Origin: Diplolepis rosae
Taxonomy: Eukaryota; Arthropoda; Insecta; Hymenoptera; Diplolepididae
NCBI GenBank assembly: GCA_030998225.1
Contig: JAPYXD010000724.1
Coordinates: 620,001-684,000, forward strand
Direction of reading: 5' to 3'
Length of the DNA stretch: 64,000 nucleotides
Below, piece after piece: positions 1-8,842 of the stretch (positions are counted from its first letter, which is position 1; each line of letters starts with the position of its first letter). A program made the translations under genes and the position numbers. The notes below the pieces were generated by a model that did not search any database, was not told the origin of the DNA, and worked only from the letters and a program-made list of their open reading frames with translations.

Positions 1-520
1 AGAAGTGAAATAAGCTCATCTTTCATAGCCAGGTCCCACTGAGTTCGATCATCCCTTTCTTTGATTTCCTGAAAACTTTTAGGGACTGAATAGATAACAG
101 CTTGTGTATTTGCTACATATGGATCGAACTCATCATTTTGGTTTTCTTCATAAAAGAGCTGAGGACGATTTTTAAGCCTATCACTTCTTCTTAATTCGGG
201 TTGTTCTTTATTACTGTTTTGCGATATTACTTCAGGTAATAGAGATTTACTACTTTCAGGAATTTGAATATTCTCTGTGTTCACATCACAGGTTTCGTTA
301 TTGATTGTCTTCAGACAATCGTGGTCTTGAAGTTTAAAAATTTGTTTCATCAACAATAACATCGCGTGCCGTAAGAAACTTTTCAGTTTCAATGTTCTAT
401 ATTTTGTACCCATTTAATTCATACCCAACAAGAATTCCTTTGACTGATTTATCGTCAGATTTATTGCTTTTTGTTTTTAAATGCACATATATGGTAGAAC
501 CAACCACCCTCAAATGACTT
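1..520 (-). pseudogene. Copia reverse transcriptase, N-terminal part, truncated by window edge
   Basis: Reading the minus strand from 520 to 1 gives Copia pol sequence downstream of the integrase: the peptide GILVGYELNGY (about 435-400), then ARDVIVDETNF, then VPKSFQEIKERDD and WDLAMKDELISL close to position 1. The last two are the start of the Copia reverse transcriptase domain. The frame is broken: the part joining it to the integrase needs a frameshift near 515, a TAG interrupts just after ELNGY and another stop follows DETNF. The rest of RT and RNase H would lie left of the window. Expression as an intact protein is impossible. Assignment is by motif order, which matches the element body to the right. 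Confidence 0.7.
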
Positions 521-957
521 CATCTGAGCTTTTTATTATGCCACAGTTTAAACGAAGTTTTCGAACTTGCAACAGCTTTAGTGGGTGTTAAATTTATTAA
601 ATAAGTCGCTATTAAGACAACCTCTCCCCAAAACTGCTTATCTAAATCCGCTGCGTTTATCATTGCACGAGCTTTTTCAGTAATTGTTCGATTCATACGT
701 TCCGCTACCCCGTTTTGTTGAGGTGTATAAGGTACCATGAAATGGAACTTTATTCCCTTTTTCGAGCAAAACTTTTTGAAGTCATTATTTACATATTCTC
801 GTCCATTATCGCAATACAGATTGACGATTTTTAAATTGAAAAACGTTTCAATCTTTGCCACAAAATCTCGAAATATATTCAAGACTTCTGATTCATAAGT
901 TAACAAATATGTGAGGTCATCAATAAAAATTAAAAAATAATTTGTATTGTATTGCAA
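520..957 (-). pseudogene. Copia integrase catalytic core fragment
   Basis: This 145-residue frame carries the retroviral-type integrase core that inserts element cDNA into the host genome. The three acidic residues can be seen in their usual settings: D in FLIFIDDLTY near the start, D in LYCDNGREY about 35 residues on, and E in TPQQNGVAERMNRT. The tail LIATYLINLTPTKA is also typical of Copia integrases. It lies in the expected order after the zinc-binding piece (930-1127) and before RT (1-520). About 40 codons normally found between the zinc region and the first D are missing, and the frame changes there, so it is an internally deleted relic. Confidence 0.88.
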
Positions 958-1127
958 GGTTCACATATTTCATTTTTGGGCTTTATGTCATCAAGGTCAA
1001 GAACATCTTGAAACAATTTTTGATGTTTTATTTGATTCAATTTAGTATTACTGATATGACCGAGATGTTCATGCCACAACTTGAAATTATTAATTTTAGT
1101 CATATTTATGTGACTTCCATTCACCAA
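930..1127 (-). pseudogene. Copia GAG-pre-integrase (zinc-binding) fragment
   Basis: The peptide has the motif LWHEHLGHISNTKLNQI followed some 25 residues later by CEPC, giving the HHCC zinc-binding arrangement that precedes integrase in Copia polyproteins. Right after CEPC the homology stops and the reading shifts into the integrase core with a short deletion. It lies between the protease part (1229-1807) and the integrase (520-957), as in an intact Copia pol. No independent gene is implied; it is one domain of a broken polyprotein. Confidence 0.8.
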
Positions 1128-1228
1128 GTTTCTATTAAAAGTAAATACGACACCACATAAAACTTTTAAAGGCTTACCTTTTAAAATGATTTCTTTTTTT
1201 TACCATTTTCTACGGTGACCCTTTCGGT

Positions 1229-1807
1229 TTAAAAAATTATCCGCATACCCTTTTCTTGCATGCGACGGACTGACAATAAATTGAAAGCCGCATCTGGCGT
1301 ATAAAAGACATCTTCCAAGGTTCCCGGCATTCCAAGATTTGTAACCACTTGAATGGTCCCTCGTTTAATTGCAGTGATTGACTGTCCCATCTTTGCTACT
1401 GAGATCCGCATCACTAGTGACAAAACAGAATTGCTTGAAAAAAAATTTTCTCTGTTGACGATATGGTCTGTTGCTCCCGAATCCAGCAAGAATATTATTT
1501 TATTAACATTGGCCCGTTGGATTGAATGTCTATTTTCCATCATAAATGCAAAACCATCAGCCTCTGCAATGATTATTGCGTCCGCATTGTTCACAAACCA
1601 CATTTGATAATTTAAATTGTGACTTGTGACCATATTTCTTCTGTGAAAAGAAATTTGGTTGCCATTTTTATTTCTTAGAGTGTTTGCGTGGTTTCCACCT
1701 TGTTGTTTTGTTTTGCCTCCATTTGATTCCACCGTTGACGATGTTTCACCCTCATCCAAAACTTTCAGAGTAGTATGATCGGTCCTCAGTTCGAAGTTTG
1801 ACTTCAT
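1229..1807 (-). pseudogene. Copia gag C-terminus and aspartic protease
   Basis: The frame contains FLLDSGATDHIVN, the active-site loop (D-S-G-A-T) of Copia aspartic proteases, which process the Gag-Pol polyprotein inside the particle, and then IQVVTNLGMPGTLEDVFYTP and FNLLSVRRM, the usual downstream protease blocks. The first third is the C-terminal Gag linker; where a CCHC zinc knuckle should be there is only a degraded FHRRNMVTSH, so RNA binding is probably lost. The frame overlaps the gag frame (1752-2329) out of phase, showing a frameshift near 1790. Copia elements normally encode Gag and Pol in one frame. Confidence 0.85.
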
Positions 1808-2329
1808 GATCCAAAAGTCGCGTTGTTACAAAATCCAAAGTAAGGTTATTACTATCCAAAGTTTCCAGAATAGTTGCTATGCCACCATAGACACTGAGTA
1901 AGGTCAGTAAAAGGTGAGAGATCTTGCCCATCTCATCGAGTGAAGCTCCTGCTGCTATCAAGTCAGCAATTATGGCATCAAAATTAGTTAAATGTTGAAG
2001 AAGGGTAACTTCACCTTGCAATTTTAGACTTAGAAGTTGTTTATGTAAAGCCAATTGAGTCGCTAAACTGCGTCTTTCATAAATGGCATCGAGTCTTTGA
2101 AAAATATCTTTTGCAAAAATACTATCTTTTGTAAAACTGAGAAAAGAGTCATTCAAATATTCGATAATAATGATCTTTGCCATAGAGTCCTTTTTAAGCC
2201 ACTTTTTCGTAATTATATCCGGAATATTATTGTCTACAACTTCTCGCACATTAAGTGTGCTTCTCACCACACTGTGTACTTCTCACCGTCAAAAGCTTGT
2301 ATATTGCGTTTCGTTGATTTAGATGCCAT
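1752..2329 (-). pseudogene. Copia gag N-terminal part
   Basis: The ATG at 2329 opens with KSTKRNIQAFDGEKYTVW, the start of a Copia Gag. A TGA follows the W, and the homologous reading resumes in another frame as STLNVREVVDNNIPDI and runs to 1752. Typical Gag helices follow (IFQRLDAIYERRSLATQLALHK, shortened here; LTNFDAIIADLIAAG; LLTLLSVYGGI). Gag would form the particle packaging element RNA. The start is chosen because it directly follows the leader and primer site at 2401-2417. With one stop and two frame changes the reading is dead. Confidence 0.78.
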
Positions 2330-2400
2330 TATTTTCACTTGCACAAATAGCTGCACACACAGGGTAGCAAAAAAAAGAAATTATTCCGTACAATCGCGGT

Positions 2401-2417
2401 GGTCTGGGCCCATAACC
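2401..2417 (-). promoter_or_regulatory. Copia primer binding site (initiator tRNA-Met half-molecule type)
   Basis: On the minus strand these bases read GGTTATGGGCCCAGACC. The core GGTTATGGGCCCAG is complementary to the anticodon stem-loop of eukaryotic initiator tRNA-Met rather than to its 3' end. Known biology: Drosophila copia primes reverse transcription with a 5' half-molecule of that tRNA. The site lies 72 bases upstream of the gag ATG, as expected, and fixes the right boundary of the element's internal region. Confidence 0.8.
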
Positions 2418-2550
2418 TATAGAGATTAGGGCTTCTTAAGTAAAAGACGTTTGTACGATTGTATTAGACTGCTCTTTATTAAAAAAAAAGGCTGAAGACT
2501 AACTAACTCTCAAACTCTACTGAATGTGGTTTTGTAGCAGAGGGAAAAAT
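2418..2550 (-). repeat. Probable remnant of Copia 5' LTR
   Basis: A 5' LTR should lie just upstream of the primer site, that is at higher coordinates on this strand. The stretch is AT-rich and contains an AATAAA (as TTTATT near 2477) but no clear TG start could be placed, and a SINE begins at about 2551. The matching 3' LTR is outside the window, so the boundary is inferred only. Confidence 0.35.
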
Positions 2551-2705
2551 ATCACTAATCGCGTATCAGATAGGATATGTTACCGACATGTGTCTGTGTA
2601 GCTCAGTGGTCAGAGCAATCGACTGGCAATCGAAAGACCTAGGCTCGAATCCCAGCGCAGTCGAGGGCATATTTTTTTCCACAGAAAGATTTCAAATTCT
2701 TTGAT
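2551..2705 (+). mobile_element. tRNA-derived SINE, copy 1 (most complete)
   Basis: The tRNA-like part (about 2598-2672) has a pol III A box TAGCTCAGTGG and a B box GGCTCGAATCC, can form D, anticodon and T arms, and has nominal anticodon GGC in the loop CTGGCAA. It is preceded by a 40-base head (ATCACTAATCGCG and CAGATAGGATATGTTACCG) and followed by a tRNA-unrelated tail with TTTCCACAGAAAGAT and CAAATTCTTTGAT. Head, tRNA part and tail recur in pieces at 19243, 21664, 21783, 49680 and 54248, which is why it is called a SINE and not a tRNA gene. Confidence 0.75.
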
Positions 2706-2971
2706 AATTACTGATATTACACCAAATTTGCATACATTAAATCCTATAACAGACAGTTTTAATTTTTATTCAAGTATCTGTTATATCAGCTGATCTAGAA
2801 CTAGTCCTCTAAACACCAAAGAACTTTTTTTTCGTGTACATTTTTAATATAAATTTTTTAGTTGATACAGAATCGTTTGCAATTCAATTATTGGTATTTA
2901 CTTTATTTATAAAGTTCATACATTGCTAAAATATATTAGTAGTAGCTGTCTTTTCCGTAGGCAATAGTATA
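2706..2971. other. AT-rich spacer
   Basis: I see no coding sequence or repeat boundary here beyond AT-rich sequence and the short ATCAGCTGAT dyad near 2787. Confidence 0.5.
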
Positions 2972-3446
2972 TTATGTGCCTAGGCGCATAATGAGGGTTA
3001 TTACGCGACATGCGACAATGCTCGCAGGAGATCGAAGCCAAGGCGTAGTCGAGACGAAGCCGAGACGAAGCCGAGACAAAGCCGAAACGAAGCCGAGGCG
3101 CGATCAGTCCTGCGAGTATTGAAAGCAAGTCTCATAATTACCCGAATTGTGTGCATTGACGCATATTCTATTTTATGTCACTTCGGCGCATTTACGAGTT
3201 TTTCTGCGTACACTCGAATCCAGTCTGAAAAGGTCGAAATTGCCGTGATTATCGCCCATCTCACTTGACATTTGGCAAATACTTCCGAAGAAGAAGAAGA
3301 AGAATAAGAAGAAGATTATGCTCCACTGTATCGTAATAGGCGCATGCGCAGTTCAATTTTTACATTATGTTACATTATATAATACACAACATTACGCTAC
3401 TCTCAACTATAGCATAAAAACGCGTTCATGCGCCGGAGGCACATAA
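2972..3446. mobile_element. MITE family A, copy 1 (TIR TTATGTGCC)
   Basis: Ends are imperfect inverted repeats: TTATGTGCCTAGGCGC on the left and GCGCCGGAGGCACATAA on the right. Inside, an inverted repeat (GACAATGCTCGCAGGA near 3012 and TCCTGCGAGTATTG near 3106) brackets tandem 11-bp units of type GAGACGAAGCC. The right half has a GAAGAAGAAG run and GCGCATGCGCAGTTCAA. Other copies: 16646, 21098, 22071, 23217, 23420. No coding capacity. Its right end abuts the broken transposase at 3455. Confidence 0.75.
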
Positions 3447-3454
3447 AGATACTA

Positions 3455-4035
3455 CCATCAATTAACGGACCACGGATGTTGAAATGGTACAGTTCTCATC
3501 CATCGAGGATTTTCATTTGCCCAATAATGCATATTATGCCTATCCACATTTCTCGTATTTGCGAAGTTAGCTTCATCAGAAAAAAGCACATAATTCAAAA
3601 ATGAGATATCGGTGCGCATTTTTCTACGAATCCACTTGCAGAAATCGACGCGTTTTAGGAAATCATTGCCGTACAAATCCTGATGAAATGACATACGATA
3701 CGGATGGAACTTGTGTTGATGTAAGATTCTTAATACAGATCGCTGACTAATTCCACTTTTTTTTCCATTTGCCTGCTACTTGCATGTGGATTTAGTGCAG
3801 CAAAAGCTAAGGTAGCAGCCGCATTATTTTCATTAACAATTGGTCGACGTTTGACTCGTGTTTGTTTCACTGTATCGAAGTAACAGAAACGGCCAGCTGA
3901 TCGCTTAAAAGCCATGTGCGGTTTTTGTTGCCTATCCGGATAACGAGCCGCATACAAATCTTGGGCGTTTCTGTAATGTTTACGGCATTTCCCCAGCACC
4001 ATCAACATATCAAAATATTCTTGAAAATCGTTCAT
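3455..4035 (-). pseudogene. DUF4817-type transposase relic
   Basis: The first frame (4035-3730) starts with FQEYFDMLMVLGKCRKHYRNA and LYAARYPDRQQKPH, matching the DUF4817 helix-turn-helix start of a transposase-like family abundant in insects. After a frameshift near 3745 the reading passes through ISQRSVLRIL and HQHKFHPYRMSFHQDLY and continues as FCKWIRRKM, NYVLFSDEANF (a conserved acidic block), RHNMHYWANENPRW and PFQHPWSVN. Then come stops, and a MITE begins at 3446, so the C-terminal third is gone. Role in the living family would be DNA transposition; this copy is dead. The family name is from memory of its sequence pattern. Confidence 0.7.
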
Positions 4036-4424
4036 TTTCGCGTTCCGATGTACTCAAATTAGAAGGTAATACGCGACTAACTGATATGTCAACAGAAAAT
4101 GCTTACTTTCTGCCGATGTCAACAATACCCTATCGATGTGTATTATCATGGGTATCGTAAGAAATGAAAAAAATGAAAACAATTTTTCGACTATTTTCAT
4201 ACTTTGCATGACTAGAATGACCTTGTGTTCTAGGTCACTGAATTCGCCTTAAAATCGGTAATAATCTCATCGAAAAAAAATACATGATTCCGTTTAAAAA
4301 AGTAGAGTTGACCTTGACGTAGCTTCAGCGCCTCCACCGATGAAGTAAGTTCTGGTCCACTTTGACCTATCCGAAACGTCATGAACCTAGCTTAGACATA
4401 TCGTAAACAAACCGTTTTGACACA
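4036..4424. other. Non-coding spacer left of the mariner
   Basis: AT-rich sequence that may include the decayed 5' end of the mariner at 4428. I looked for a left mariner inverted repeat matching the right end near 5040 and did not find a convincing one. Confidence 0.4.
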
Positions 4425-4427
4425 TTA

Positions 4428-4829
4428 GTGATTAGTGAAACAATGTGCCGTGATTGGTTCCGTCGCTTTAAAGACGGTGATTTCGATGTTGGCGACCGTC
4501 CGCGTGAAAAAAGGCCAAAAACCTTCAATGATGCTGATGTTATTTATTATGAGCTGTTGAAACCGAACGAAGCCATCACTAGGGAACGGTATCGAAGGCG
4601 ATTGATGCGTTTGAGCCGAGCACTGCGCGAAAAACGGCCACAATACGAGCAGAGGGACGAAAAAGTGATTCTACAGAATGAAATCGCTCGGCCTCACGCT
4701 GCCAAACCCGTTAAAACCTACCTGGAAACGCTCAAATGGGAAGTCCTACCCGAACCGTCGTATTCCCCAGATATTTCGCCGTCCGATTATTACTTGCTCC
4801 GGGCGATGGAACATAGTCTGGCTGAATAG
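4428..4829 (+). pseudogene. Internally deleted mariner transposase
   Basis: The first part (CRDWFRRFKDGDFDVGDRP) is the N-terminal helix-turn-helix region of mariner transposases; after about 35 residues the sequence jumps to YYELLKPNEAIT, RALREKRPQYEQ and YSPDISPSDYYLL in the C-terminal half. The piece carrying the first catalytic aspartate is therefore missing. The second, normally in an HDNARPH-like motif, is replaced (QNEIARPH). The third (SPSDY) remains. The element's 3' side runs to about 5040 and ends in GTTGCGCACCTAATA, a mariner-type terminus. A non-autonomous deletion derivative. Confidence 0.85.
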
Positions 4830-5042
4830 CAGTTCCGCTCATTAAAAAATGGCTTGATTCGTGGATAGCCTGAAAAGATGAACACTATTACCGCAAAAGT
4901 ATTCGAGCTCTACCAAAAAAATTGGGCAAAAGTTGCATCTAATGATGGGCAATACTTTAAATGATTCATTTCTAACCATTTTTTCACAATAAAGTTGCAT
5001 TTTCACCAAAAAAACAGCGGGAACTTAGTTGCGCACCTAATA
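4830..5042 (+). mobile_element. Mariner 3' untranslated end and right terminus
   Basis: After the stop at 4829 homologous mariner 3' sequence continues (TTTTTCACAATAAAGTTGCA) to a terminus around 5040 containing GGGAACTTAGTTGCGC. The left terminus was not found. Confidence 0.55.
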
Positions 5043-5162
5043 TAACCATTAAACAGACCATTAAAGAAGAATAAATTAAATGATTTAAAGTTGAAAATAA
5101 TTTGTGAAAGAATAAAAATACAAGAATTTTTAAATATGAATCACAATGAACAGTTAAATACT

Positions 5163-5490
5163 GTACTATTACACGGAGAAAAATGGTTGAAGTAATTTTA
5201 CTCAACTCTGTCGATTAAACTTGGGAATTAAGGACATTTGAACATTTATTAAATCATAGTCGGATAAAATGAATTTGATAAATACCTAATTCACCCAAAG
5301 TGAATATTAAAAGCGTTACATAGGAAATAGTAAGGAGTTGAGTAAAACGTTGTCGACGACAGGCATCACAATGCGTCAGTGGGTTAAACTGAAATGTATA
5401 AATACATCACCGACGCTTGAGGTGCTTCGAACGGTAGTTGAGTAAAATGAGCATCGGCTGTATTATTTCAACTGGCAATGATATGGTTGC
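5163..5490 (+). repeat. ACACGGAG repeat, truncated copy
   Basis: Starts with ACACGGAGAAAAATGGTTG and GAAGTAATTTTACTCAAC, and continues with the CACCGACGCTTGAGGTGCTT block and the ATGAGCATCGG block. The same sequence occurs in inverted orientation at 42300-42567, and its first part at 41150. No opposite terminus is seen here, so this copy is truncated on its right. Confidence 0.65.
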
Positions 5491-5844
5491 TATGGTTACA
5501 ACAGCTTAAAAATAACATCAGTAGCGACAATAGCGCCACCGCATGTTGATAGCAAACATTATAATTCCTTCCCCTTTTCTCCTATATGAGTGGATAAACT
5601 GTCTATGGGAGAACCCATCAGGAGAGGCATCTCCATGCCGATCGTCTAGAGAGCCGCTCCGGTGTGACCCGGATCGTCGCTCCAGCCGAATTCTATGTCT
5701 CGGTATTTCGTCCTTCCTTATATACTGCCCGCGAGGGGTGAGGGTAGCTGCGCGCGCGGCTTGGCGGTCGGTGGGGGTACTCACGTGAGTAGCGGCGGTG
5801 GGGTTACCCTTCCGAACGCCGCGATAGGGGAGCAGTGGCGCAGT
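5491..5844. other. GC-rich non-coding stretch
   Basis: Base composition rises sharply from about 5640. The two opposing open frames (5518-5788) have no recognisable domain and look like chance frames in GC-rich DNA. The TAGCGCCACCGC motif near 5527 is also seen in other repeats of the window. Confidence 0.4.
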
Positions 5845-5852
5845 GCGTATGT

Positions 5853-6093
5853 CATAGAGATATTATAGATAGAGGAGGCAAGCCATAGGCCGCTCTGTAA
5901 GTGGCAACGTCAGTCCGCAAACTCGATGAGAGCGAAAGAGAGAGACGATAGGAGGTTGTTCTGTCTTTGTCTACGCGTACCGCGTTAGCCTCGGCGTTAG
6001 CGAGAGACAGCCTAACCCACAATTAACTCTCTGTCTCGCCCGAGCTGACAGGTTTCAGGCTGGCTTGTCTCCTCTCTCTATAATATCTCTATG
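5853..6093. mobile_element. 241-bp MITE with 8-bp target site duplication
   Basis: Inverted ends of about 31 bp: CATAGAGATATTATAGA continuing to AGGAGGCAAGCC on the left, and the complement GGCTTGTCTCC to TCTATAATATCTCTATG on the right. The flanks are a perfect 8-bp direct repeat GCGTATGT at 5845-5852 and 6094-6101. An 8-bp duplication fits the hAT and P superfamilies; the CA start is compatible with P. No coding capacity. A lone, related end lies at 35045. Confidence 0.8.
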
Positions 6094-6101
6094 GCGTATG
6101 T

Positions 6102-7548
6102 ACGCTTCGTTACAAACTTAATTATTAGAGAGCGAATGAGAGTAGTCCAAACTTGGCAGCTGAGTTCTACTCGAGCAAGGCCGTACAAACCTAATACATA
6201 AATAGTGGACGATTAGAATCTAGCGCCGCATACAACTGTGCATATGAACAACGCTACGCGGACACCTCATCCATTGGAGGTTGACCCGCCCTGACTCGAG
6301 CTTTTGCGTTGCAGAGAACTGTTAGCTTGGAATAGTGGGAGGTGCAAAACATCACGATCGGCCGACGTGCGCGCGTAGGATAGCTGACTTTGCCGTACAG
6401 GTTCTCCGCATCGCGAAGGCCCTAGCAATACTCCGTCGCTAAGTTCGGACTATTCTCAACACATTACAGCGACACTAAACACAACACACCTAACAACCGA
6501 GAGAGCGTTTCGTGGGGGGGCAGGGTCTCGCCAAGGTGAATGAATGAGTCCAAGCACGGAGCAGACGCGTCCTGCAGCCCACCAACGGTAATAGCTGCAA
6601 GGACTCCGCCAGCAGTAGGGCTGTCGCCGTCAGGATGGCCGCCAAGGGAGCCTTATAGACAGGCTTTTCCCTAGTGATGGGCCTTCCGGGCGCACGTGCC
6701 ACGACGGTTGTTCTGCGACTTTCAAGCGCGTGAGGACGCGATGTGGAGCGAAAATATCAGGGGACATTGAACAGGTCTCTTGATGCCGAATGAAGGAACA
6801 CGGAGTGAATGCGGGGGGCCCCTTAATCGGGGTATCGCCCCAAATGCGTATGCAGCGATGAGACTGAACTTCCCGCGTGCGCTCTTGCGGTCACACCACA
6901 ATCACATGCACGACACCGACACCCACACACACCAGAATGAATGGGATGCTGAGTGAATGGGGCTGCAGGCGGCGCCTGGTGGATATTCCGGATAGACTAG
7001 CCAAGGGAGGAGTAGTAGCCTCCCGACCAGGGTAGGACGCGATGTCAGTACCTTACATCTGTGGAAGTAATATGGGTAAATGTAAGTCCCTCCGGTGTTC
7101 GGCCGCGAAGGACGAAAATCCCGTGAAACCACATGTTAAATTGGGAAAACCGCTAACGTTTCTACCGTCTGGAGCCAATTTCGGGGTTGAAATCATGGAT
7201 GCCCGAGCGCAGGAATGAAGGATTACCTGGTCAGTATTTCCTTATATCCGACGCTGCGTAGGATAAATCGTACACCGTCTAGCCTGAAGTCCGGGTCAGG
7301 TGTCGGGGCGAACCCGGCACCGCTCGGTCGATAGGGGTGACGTTAAACCTTTAGCATCTTTATGGCGCGGGACTATCCCGTAACCTCTTTACTAGCCTCA
7401 TTTAATGTGCTGATAGGATCGACCATCCGATAAGCCGCTTCTCGGTTTCGGTGCACATAACTAGGGATCTATACAGGCGGGGATAGTAGCCCTACTGCGG
7501 TAGGGTTCCCATGATGGGCGAACCGTCTTAAGACACGACGACATTATT
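6102..7548 (+). other. GC-rich leader, probably including the R1-like LINE 5'UTR
   Basis: GC-rich sequence precedes ORF1 of the LINE without any frame coding a recognised protein. Its 5' boundary cannot be placed. Positions 6219-6330 are similar to 17855-17970 (CTAGCGCCGC, then GGACACC and GAGGTTGACC), so at least that part belongs to a separate repeat. The part from about 6740 on (GCGTGAGGACGCGATGTGG and onward) is most likely leader. I checked for 28S rRNA sequence, the R1 target, and recognise none. Confidence 0.4.
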
Positions 7549-8842
7549 ATGAATCATTTAATGAAAAGAGTAGTTGAAGAGGTGAAGGCGCCAGATACGC
7601 CCTCACACACTCCCCCAGAGGCTGAGGGATGGAAAGACGTCCTTCAGCTCCTGAAGGAGCAAAGTGTTAAAATGGAGAAGTTGGCCAGGGCTCTCAGTGA
7701 CATCCAGCAAGGTATGCTGAGAAATAACCAGTGTAAACGAGACCTTTAGAGGTGTTGAGCGGAATGCTCAACACCCATAAATGCCTTCTAGAAAGCGGGG
7801 TGGAAATCCAGAAGAAGTTGGAATCCCACCCCGCCTCAAAAAAGATTGGTATATTCCGGAGACTACGTTCTGCGTCCCTGGGAGATACCCCCAAAAAGCT
7901 GACAAAGAGGGAGAAGAAGGTTGCTCCCCCCCCCCCCCCCAGAGGATCGGCTCCCGAAGAATGGGAAGGGCGGCTCATCGCCATCCTACCCCGCAAAAGG
8001 ATGGGGAATGGCAGCTGGTGCAAAAGAAAAAAAAGAAAAAGAAAGAGAAAAATAAGAAAGCGGTTCCTGTGCCTTGTACGCAGGAACCTAAAGCAAAGGG
8101 AAGGATGCTGAGGCGCTATCCGACTGCCAGGTCGGTTGATGCTATCAGGGTGTCGGCGAAGGACGGCGAATCCTACGCCGAGATCCTGAAAGCCATGAAG
8201 GCGAAGGTTAACCCCCAAAATTCGGGAGCGGAGGTCCTCTTCATGCGAAGAACAAGGAGGGAGGAGATCCTTCTAGTCATGAAGAAGGGTGGCGACGTCT
8301 GAGCCTTCGAGGAGGAGCTCGATCAGACGGTCGGAGAGAAGGCCAACGCAAAGTCTTTGGTCTCGAAGAGGACCCTCGAAGTTAGGGACCTCGACGAGAC
8401 CGTCACAAGGGAAGAGGTTGTTGCCGCGCTGTGTATCGCGCTGGGCAAGCCAGACCTCGGGGACCAGTGCAGGCTGTACAAGCGCTTCGGCGGTGTGCAG
8501 ACTGCGGTGGTCCGTCTAACCGAGAAGGAAGCTCGGAGCTTGCTCGGGTTCGGTAAACTAAGGGTGGGGTGGGTAAACTGCCGCATCCGAGAGCATGTCG
8601 AGGTTGCCCGGTGCTTCAGGTGCCAGGGATATGTCCATGTGTCGCGTGGCTGCACGCTTCCAGGCAGGAAGGACGCCTGCTGGAGGTGTAGGGGCGCGTC
8701 GCGCGTGGCCAGGGAGTGCAAGGCTCAGCCTAAATGCCTGACATGTGCCGGTAGGGGTGAAAAAGATGTCGCCTATGCTTCGGGGAGCGGCTCTTGCCCA
8801 ATATTTAGGGCGGAGCTCCAGAGGTTGAGGGGTGGAAAGTGA
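7549..8842 (+). pseudogene. R1-clade-like LINE ORF1 (gag-like, zinc knuckles)
   Basis: ORF1 would bind element RNA. It starts MNHLMKRVVEEVKAP at 7549 and stops at 7749; the homologous reading then moves through two frames across a long C-run (7926-7939). The 7781-8302 frame has the lysine-rich QLVQKKKKKKKEKN stretch and DGESYAEILKAMK, a typical R1-type ORF1 block. An in-frame TGA at 8300 separates this from KRTLEVRDLDETVTREEVV (8357 on). The C-terminus holds a canonical knuckle CFRCQGYVHVSRGC and degenerate ones CWRCRGASRVAREC and CLTCAGRG. The end overlaps the start of ORF2. Confidence 0.85.

Noticed and set aside
2598..2672. A possible tRNA-Ala(GGC)-like gene
   Set aside because: It occurs as part of a multi-copy unit with shared head and tail, has acceptor-stem mismatches, and other copies are truncated, so SINE is the better call.
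6102..7548. rDNA flank for an R1-type LINE
   Set aside because: No 28S rRNA sequence is recognisable on either side; the LINE ends in poly-A within AT-rich DNA.
7694..8302. Overlapping opposite-strand and alternative frames across ORF1, up to 174 codons
   Set aside because: Antisense or out-of-frame shadows in GC-rich LINE sequence with no domain.
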